Below, in pieces: positions 42,301 to 46,259 of a stretch of 46,259 nucleotides of DNA (its first letter is position 1; each line of letters opens with the position of its first letter). The notes below the pieces were generated by a model, which was not told the DNA's origin, searched no databases, and saw nothing but the letters and a program-made list of their open reading frames with translations. Source of the stretch: Tubiluchus corallicola (lineage: Eukaryota > Priapulida > Priapulimorpha > Priapulimorphida > Tubiluchidae); NCBI GenBank assembly GCA_030141605.1, contig JAQGDQ010001338.1, positions 1-46,259 of the forward strand, read 5' to 3'. The position numbers and the translations under genes were made by a program.

Positions 42301-43255
42301 CAGCCGCAACAAAAACAATAACAACAGCAGCAGCAGCAGCAGCAACAACAACAATATAAACAAACAACAACACCAACACAACCACAACAACATAAACAAA
42401 CAACAACATAACGACAACAACAACAACAACAATAACAACAACAATAAAATAATAATAATGCTGTATCTATGAGTACACAGCAACATTATTTTCAATGCAC
42501 ACAAGGCATAGGTTGTTATTATCACAGATTTATCCACCCTAGTACACTAAAGTGCAAATTTAATGTTGCATCAGACACTCTTTTTAAAATCACAGTTTGC
42601 TGAGTGGAAGCACGAGTATTCCGCAAGTAACATTACTTAACTAAGAGAAATTGAACAAAATTTCTACTATTATCAGGTTACGACATTGAAAGCTAGAATT
42701 AATGAACTACTATGGTTTATTTTCGACAATTTACCCAGAGTTAAAAGAGCAAGGAAACATTACATTGTGAGGCAGTCGGGATTTGAACTGAAGACCTTAC
42801 AATTAGAACTCGCATAAGCTATCATGCGAGCTAGGAATCCAACATGACGAAAACGGTAGCCTTATAGCACACAATCTGATAGTGGCACCCTGTACCCATG
42901 CTACAAGGGGAAGATACAGTCAACATTCAAATTAGCTAGTATAAAAATAATAATAGTAATTAAAATAATAATACAGAAACCAGGACAATTCCACCACACT
43001 GAAATCTATCAGGACCCGTAATCTACGGCGATTTCTCATAAGCAAAACCATTAAAAACTCCAAAAAGAACAGTAAGACATATCGAACATCCAAACTTACC
43101 GACATTCTTATCGTTAAAGATTTTGGGAAATCCTCGGTTTGGATAACGACCTCGCAGCTGCCAAACGTCAAAAAAAGGTTTCCAGTCGATGTAAGACGAC
43201 AAACGAGACAAGTCGTAATCACGGAACACACGAACACCAAAAAATGACGGTTTAA
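30258..43255 (-). CDS. MTR: MTR, cobalamin-dependent methionine synthase, C-terminal reactivation domain (5' part outside window)
   Basis: Seven minus-strand exons (43255-43100, 41864-41671, 41144-41011, 38226-38160, 36584-36483, 33149-32946, 30344-30258) join in frame to 313 residues plus stop. The enzyme moves the methyl group of methyltetrahydrofolate via cob(I)alamin to homocysteine in the cytosol. The domain seen here binds S-adenosylmethionine and remethylates oxidised cobalamin with an electron from a reductase partner. Hallmarks in order: [26 protein letters not shown], a G-V-V-G-L-Y-P core, [51 protein letters not shown] (AdoMet-binding loop R-x-x-x-G-Y-P) and [17 protein letters not shown]. 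The folate, homocysteine and cobalamin domains (~900+ residues) must lie beyond 43255. The extreme C-terminus is atypical (see findings). Confidence 0.96.
30597..30700. repeat. dispersed repeat (copy 1 of 3)
   Basis: Begins GGCATAGCAGTGCCAAG and ends CTGCCTGCCCAATGTCTACA. Similar stretches lie at 36674-36775 and 37179-37283, all within MTR introns and beside LINE tails, so it is probably part of the same LINE family's 3' region. Confidence 0.65.
31020..32460. repeat. 60-bp minisatellite (24 copies, no indels)
   Basis: Period is exactly 60 throughout: CTGATGTAGTAGCAACTGAC, TCAGCTTCAGCCGAGCTAGC, TGATTTACTGTGTGAGTCAG. Units toward 32460 are nearly identical; units toward 31020 are more diverged. 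Because 60 is a multiple of 3, three long frames stay open (474 and 483 codons on -, 415 on +). Lies in the last MTR intron. One minus-strand frame could be an alternative exon (see findings). Confidence 0.97.
32600..32672 (+). pseudogene. 5S rRNA-like fragment
   Basis: CGATCAAAGTTAAGCAATGC, GAGACCTAATTAGT, GGATGAGTG align with the middle of the 5S heads at 10595 and 39418, more diverged. Probably an old copy of the same SINE or a 5S pseudogene, in the last MTR intron. Confidence 0.55.
32946..33149 (-). CDS. MTR: MTR exon with AdoMet-binding loop
   Basis: Acceptor TCCACAG, donor GTTTGC, 68 codons, phase 0 on both sides. Encodes [18 protein letters not shown], then [20 protein letters not shown] and [11 protein letters not shown]. 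In E. coli MetH the R-x-x-x-G-Y segment contacts S-adenosylmethionine. Confidence 0.97.
33167..33514 (-). repeat. dispersed repeat (copy 2) with one 60-bp unit
   Basis: Near-identical to 22340-22632 plus a single G-run unit of the array at 22632-22880. It begins 17 bp beyond the MTR exon acceptor at 33150, so the insertion lies in or beside the polypyrimidine region of that exon. Confidence 0.75.
33677..34674. mobile_element. non-autonomous hAT element, 998 bp
   Basis: The left end CAGAGCCAGATTAT is the inverted match of the right end ATAATCCGGCCCTG with two mismatches. The flanks CATAATAC (left) and CCTAATAC (right) are an 8-bp target duplication with one change. The CAGGGCCGGATT-type end is common in hAT elements. 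No transposase frame inside. Lies in an MTR intron. Confidence 0.78.
34690..35910. other. MTR intron stretch, no gene recognised
   Basis: Mostly AT-rich. 35370-35465 reads for ~35 codons like a degraded transposase-type protein ([20 protein letters not shown]), and GGCCGGTTTCACACAG at 35659 resembles PIF/Harbinger-type ends. Too little to name an element. Confidence 0.35.
35911..36420 (-). mobile_element. hAT-like MITE family 1, copy 4 (inverted)
   Basis: CAGGGATGAGAATGAC to CTCATCCCTG, 510 bp, the reverse complement of the other three copies. TAACTT occurs immediately outside both ends. It ends 62 bp from the MTR exon at 36483. Confidence 0.9.
36483..36584 (-). CDS. MTR: MTR exon
   Basis: Acceptor TTTTGCAG, donor GTACGT, phase 0. 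34 codons starting [18 protein letters not shown] and ending LHKLNYQ, continuing directly into GIRPAAGYP of the next exon. Confidence 0.96.
36674..36775. repeat. dispersed repeat (copy 2 of 3)
   Basis: GGCATAGCAGTGTCTAG to CTGCCTGCCCAATGTCTACA, like 30597-30700; followed by a (GAT)n run at 36793. Confidence 0.65.
36925..37165 (+). pseudogene. LINE 3'-end fragment
   Basis: Reads [20 protein letters not shown], then [12 protein letters not shown]-like sequence, followed by the same TTGGGGCATTGCAGCG tail and (GAT)n as 28980-29600. It lies in an MTR intron, antisense to MTR. Confidence 0.78.
37179..37283. repeat. dispersed repeat (copy 3 of 3)
   Basis: GCCATAACAGTGTC to TTCTGCTTGCCAAATGTTTG, diverged copy of the sequences at 30597 and 36674, directly after a LINE (GAT)n tail. 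Confidence 0.6.
37571..38152. mobile_element. possible TA-flanked pogo-like element
   Basis: Bounded by TA-CAGAAAACACTGCG at the left and GGAATTTACTG-TA at the right, with repeated internal motifs GCGC(A/C)TAGCTCAAAAT and ATCGCCTAA(C/T) near both ends. The outermost inverted repeats are weak. Its right end lies five bases from the donor of the MTR exon at 38160. Confidence 0.35.
38160..38226 (-). CDS. MTR: MTR exon
   Basis: Acceptor GTTTCAG, donor GTTAGT. One base completes Arg, then 22 codons [20 protein letters not shown] plus AE. The DDYSSI-V-KAL-DRLAE motif is diagnostic for methionine synthase. Confidence 0.96.
39418..39970 (+). mobile_element. 5S rRNA-headed SINE, copy 2, with TSD
   Basis: The 5' 120 bp are a well-preserved 5S rRNA: GACTACGGCCAAATCACGTT, CGTCTGACCACCGAAGTTAA, GGTTAGTACTTGGATGGTGA, GGTGCTGTAGGCTT. 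The body is colinear with copy 1 and the 3' end is a short CCAACCAACAACC tail. A 9-bp target duplication TGCTGTAGT flanks it (39409-39417 and 39971-39979), proving retroposition. Nested in the pogo-like element. Confidence 0.92.
40150..40865. repeat. 53-bp satellite inside pogo-like element (~13 copies)
   Basis: Unit contains GAAACGTGCGTCGTTAAGTG, AAAAAGGTGTCAAATGATCA and GTGTCATTAAAAT. In the first half units alternate between CATTAAAATG and TGTTAAAGTG, a 106-bp dimer. Motifs GTCGTTAAG and GAAACG are those of the element's own right terminus directly after the array. Confidence 0.95.
41011..41144 (-). CDS. MTR: MTR exon
   Basis: Acceptor TTGCCAG, donor GTAACA. 44 codons plus [20 protein letters not shown], then [19 protein letters not shown]. 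The split Arg codon joins the exon at 38226. Confidence 0.95.
41264..41355. repeat. 46-bp tandem duplication
   Basis: TCATTGTAAAAGCCAATCTT... repeated at a 46-bp offset in the MTR intron 41145-41670. Confidence 0.85.
41671..41864 (-). CDS. MTR: MTR exon
   Basis: Acceptor ACTAAG, donor GTGCCG. It completes a Gly codon, then 64 codons: [39 protein letters not shown], and [12 protein letters not shown], which in the family leads into the next exon. Confidence 0.95.
42061..42460. repeat. (CAA/CAG)n compound microsatellite
   Basis: About 400 bp of CAA and CAG triplets with AATATAAACAAACAACAACA interruptions that recur about every 91 bp in the first part. The long Asn/Ser/Gln (+) and Leu/Cys (-) frames are by-products. 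Lies in the MTR intron 41865-43099. Confidence 0.95.
42762..42858 (-). mobile_element. tRNA-derived SINE head or tRNA-like pseudogene
   Basis: On the minus strand: GGATTCCTAGCTCGCATGAT (A-box region), GAGTTCTAATTGTAAGG, CTTCAGTTCAAATCCCGACT (B box) and GCCTCA. The spacing suits a tRNA-derived pol III promoter; the cloverleaf is imperfect. Lies in an MTR intron. Confidence 0.5.
43100..43255 (-). CDS. MTR: MTR exon (first in window)
   Basis: Acceptor TTTAG, donor GTAAGT. 51 full codons from [15 protein letters not shown] to FNDKNV, with split codons at both ends. Contains the strongly conserved [14 protein letters not shown] block that opens the activation domain. Confidence 0.95.
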
Positions 43256-43493
43256 CTAAAATGAGAATAAGTGTCTTTATTAAAGTAAAAAGTTTTACAG
43301 GAAAAGCGACGTTATCGCGACAAATTTAGGTATTGTTATGAAGCATTGTTATGAGATATGTACCCTTTCACAATTCAGCGAACTGCCGCGTACCCCTTAA
43401 CATTTTTTAGTAATATGAATTTCAAGAAACATTACTACTATTGCGAAGTTCGTTAGCCTCCAATTTAATTTGGAAAACCCACAAAATAAGAAA

Positions 43494-46259
43494 AAAGCTC
43501 TTATTTTCAATTTACACGTGTATTTGTTTGTAGTATTCTCTCTACTTATACTCCTTATTAAAAGCCCTTATTTACACGTGTATTTGTTTGTAGTATTCTC
43601 TCTACTTATACTCCTTATTAAAAGCTCTTATTTTCAATTTACACGTGTATTTGTTTGTAGTATTCTCTCTACTTATACTCCTTATTAAAAGCCCTTATTT
43701 TCAATTTACACGTGTATTTGTTTGTAGTATTCTCTCTACTTATACTCTTTATTAAAAGCCATTATTTCCAATTTACACGTGTATTTGTTTGTAGTATTCT
43801 CTCTACTTATACTCCTTATTAAAAGCCATTATTTCCAATTTACACGTGTATTTGTTTGTAGTATTCTCTCTACTTATACTCCTTATTAAAAGCCCTTATT
43901 TCCAATTTACACGTGTATTTGTTTGTAGTATTCTCTCTACTTATACTCTTTATTAAAAGCCCTTATTTCCAATTTACACGTGTATTTGTTTGTAGTATTC
44001 TCTCTACTTATACTCTTTATTAAAAGCCATTATTTCCAATTTACACGTGTATTTGTTTGTAGTATTCTCTCTACTTATACTCTTTATTAAAAGCCCTTAT
44101 TTCCAATTTACACGTGTATTTGTTTGTAGTATTCTCTCTACTTATACTCTTTATTAAAAGCCATTATTTCCAATTTACACGTGTATTTGTTTGTAGTATT
44201 CTCTCTACTTATACTCTTTATTAAAAGCCCTTATTTCCAATTTACACGTGTATTTGTTTGTAGTATTCTCTCTACTTATACTCTTATTAAAAGCCATTAT
44301 TTCAATTTACACGTGTATTTGTTTGTATTTTCTACTTATACTCTTTATTAAAAGCCTTATTTCCAATTTACACGTGTATTTGTTTGTAGTATTCTCTCTA
44401 CTTACTCCTTATTAAAAGCCCTTATTTCCAATTTACACGTGTATTTGTTTGTAGTATTCACTCTACTTATACTCTTTATTAAAAGCCATTATTTCCAATT
44501 TACACGTGTATTTGTTTGTAGTATTCTCTCTACTTATACTCCTTATTAAAAGCCATTATTTCCAATTTACACGTGTATTTGTTTGTAGTATTCTCTCTAC
44601 TTATACTCTTTATTAAAAGCCATTATTTCCAATTTACACGTGTATTTATTCGTAGTATTCTCTCTAATTATACACATTAAAAGCTCTTATTTCCAATTTA
44701 CACGTGTATTTATTTGTAGTATTCTCTCTACTTATACTCTTTATTAAAAGCCATTATTTCCAATTTACACGTGTATTTGTTTGTAGTATTCTCTCTACTT
44801 ATACTCCTTATTAAAAGCCATTATTTCCAATTTACACGTGTATTTGTTTGTAGTATTCTCTCTACTTATACTCCTTATTAAAAGCCATTATTTCCAATTT
44901 ACACGTGTATTTGTTTGTAGTATTCTCTCTACTTATACTCCTTATTAAAAGCCATTATTTCCAATTTACACGTGTATTTGTTTGTAGTATTCTCTCTAAT
45001 TATACACATTAAAATTTCTTATTTCCAATTTACACGTGTATTTGTTTGTAGTATTCACTCTACTTATACTCTTTATTAAAAGCCATTATTTCCAATTTAC
45101 ACGTGTATTTGTTTGTAGTATTCTCTCTACTTATACTCCTTATTAAAAGCCATTATTTCCAATTTACACGTGTATTTGTTTGTAGTATTCTCTCTACTTA
45201 TACTCTTTATTAAAAGCCCTTATTTTCAATTTACACGTGTATTTGTTTGTAGTATTCTCTCTACTTATACTCCTTATTAAAAGCCATTATTTCCAATTTA
45301 CACGTGTATTTGTTTGTAGTATTCTCTCTACTTATACTCCTTATTAAAAGCCATTATTTCCAATTTACACGTGTATTTGTTTGTAGTATTCACTCTACTT
45401 ATACTCTTTATTAAAAGCCATTATTTCCAATTTACACGTGTATTTGTTTGTAGTATTCTCTCTACTTATACTCCTTATTAAAAGCCATTATTTCCAATTT
45501 ACACGTGTATTTGTTTGTAGTATTCTCTCTACTTATACTCTTTATTAAAAGCCCTTATTTCCAATTTACACGTGTATTTGTTTGTAGTATTCTCTCTACT
45601 TATACTCCTTATTAAAAGCCATTATTTCCAATTTACACGTGTATTTGTTTGTAGTATCTTCTACTTATACTCTTTATTAAAAGCCATTATTTCCAATTTA
45701 CACGTGTATTTGTTTGTAGTATTCTCTCTACTTATACTCTTTATTAAAAGCCCTTATTTCCAATTTACACGTGTATTTGTTTGTAGTATTCTCTCTACTT
45801 ATACTCTTTATTAAAAGCCATTATTTCCAATTTACACGTGTATCTGTTTGTAGTATTCTCTCTACTTATACTCTTTATTAAAAGCCCTTATTTCCAATTT
45901 ACACGTGTATTTATTTGTAGTATTCTCTCTACTTATACTCCTTATTAAAAGCCCTTATTTCCAATTTACACGTGTATTTGTTTGTAGTATTCTCTCTACT
46001 TATACTCCTTATTAAAAGCCCTTATTTCCAATTTACACGTGTATTTATTTGTAGTATTCTCTCTACTTATACTCTTTATTAAAAGCTCTTATTTCCAATT
46101 TACACGTGTATTTATTTGTAGTATTCTCTCTACTTATACTCTTTATTAAAAGCCCTTATTTCCAATTTACACGTGTATTTATTTGTAGTATTCTCTCTAC
46201 TTATACTCCTTATTAAAAGCCCTTATTTCCAATTTACACGTGTATTTATTTGTAGTATT
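43494..46259. repeat. 67-bp minisatellite (~41 copies, runs off the window)
   Basis: Unit: TTACACGTGTATTTGTTTGT, AGTATTCTCTCTACTTATAC, TCTTTATTAAAAGCCATTAT, TTCCAAT. Period 67, with occasional short deletions (44281-44345, 44675, 44995, 45650). Each unit carries the 10-bp palindrome TACACGTGTA. It lies in the MTR intron upstream of the exon at 43255 and continues past the right edge. Confidence 0.97.

Noticed and set aside
42012-42537. Asn/Ser/Gln-rich (+) and Leu/Cys-rich (-) frames of 115-163 codons
   Set aside because: Translation of a CAA/CAG compound microsatellite inside an MTR intron.

Overview
This is animal (metazoan) genomic DNA: coding sequence is broken into short exons with GT/AG introns, and repeats and transposons outweigh genes. 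No bacterial or phage gene is present. Two conserved genes were assembled exon by exon from translation. CHMP1B (ESCRT-III) lies on the + strand at 7991-25155 and is complete (7 coding exons, 200 codons plus stop, all splice phases agreeing). The C-terminal part of cobalamin-dependent methionine synthase, MTR, lies on the - strand at 43255 to 30258 (7 exons, 313 residues, essentially the whole AdoMet-binding reactivation domain). The rest of MTR lies beyond the right edge. The genes are convergent (tail to tail), about 5.1 kb apart. The taxon cannot be fixed from the sequence. An early-branching or other invertebrate animal fits best; a sponge is only a hunch.

Layout. 1-790 is a 21-bp minisatellite. 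1.0-1.8 kb is the 3' end of a LINE with a TTGA tail. 2.05-3.5 kb holds a possible two-exon - strand gene with a pogo/Brinker-type DNA-binding domain, with a pogo-like MITE in its intron. 3.9-4.56 kb is a LINE ORF2 fragment. 4.6-7.99 kb has no recognisable gene. 8.0-25.2 kb is CHMP1B, whose introns hold hAT, piggyBac-like and pogo-like MITEs, a 5S rRNA-headed SINE, a tRNA-derived SINE, an LTR-like pair and several minisatellites. 25.2-30.3 kb is intergenic, with hAT MITEs and a LINE 3' end whose tail is multiplied. 30.3-43.3 kb is MTR, whose introns hold a 60-bp minisatellite, a ~1 kb hAT element, a hAT MITE, LINE fragments and a 2.46-kb pogo-like element with a nested 5S SINE and a 53-bp satellite. 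43.5 kb to the end is a 67-bp minisatellite inside the next MTR intron.

The most interesting observation is how satellites arise inside transposons here. The ~100-copy 34/35-bp array (13136-16583) is an amplified piece of the body of a tRNA-derived SINE whose two ends still flank it. An intact single-unit relative lies 3 kb away. In the same way, a 53-bp array (40150-40865) lies inside a TA-flanked pogo-like element and is built from that element's own terminal motif. Two possible alternative exons deserve transcript checks: a 21-nt microexon just before the MIT-interacting motif of CHMP1B, and a 60-bp-repeat exon that could give MTR an alternative C-terminus.
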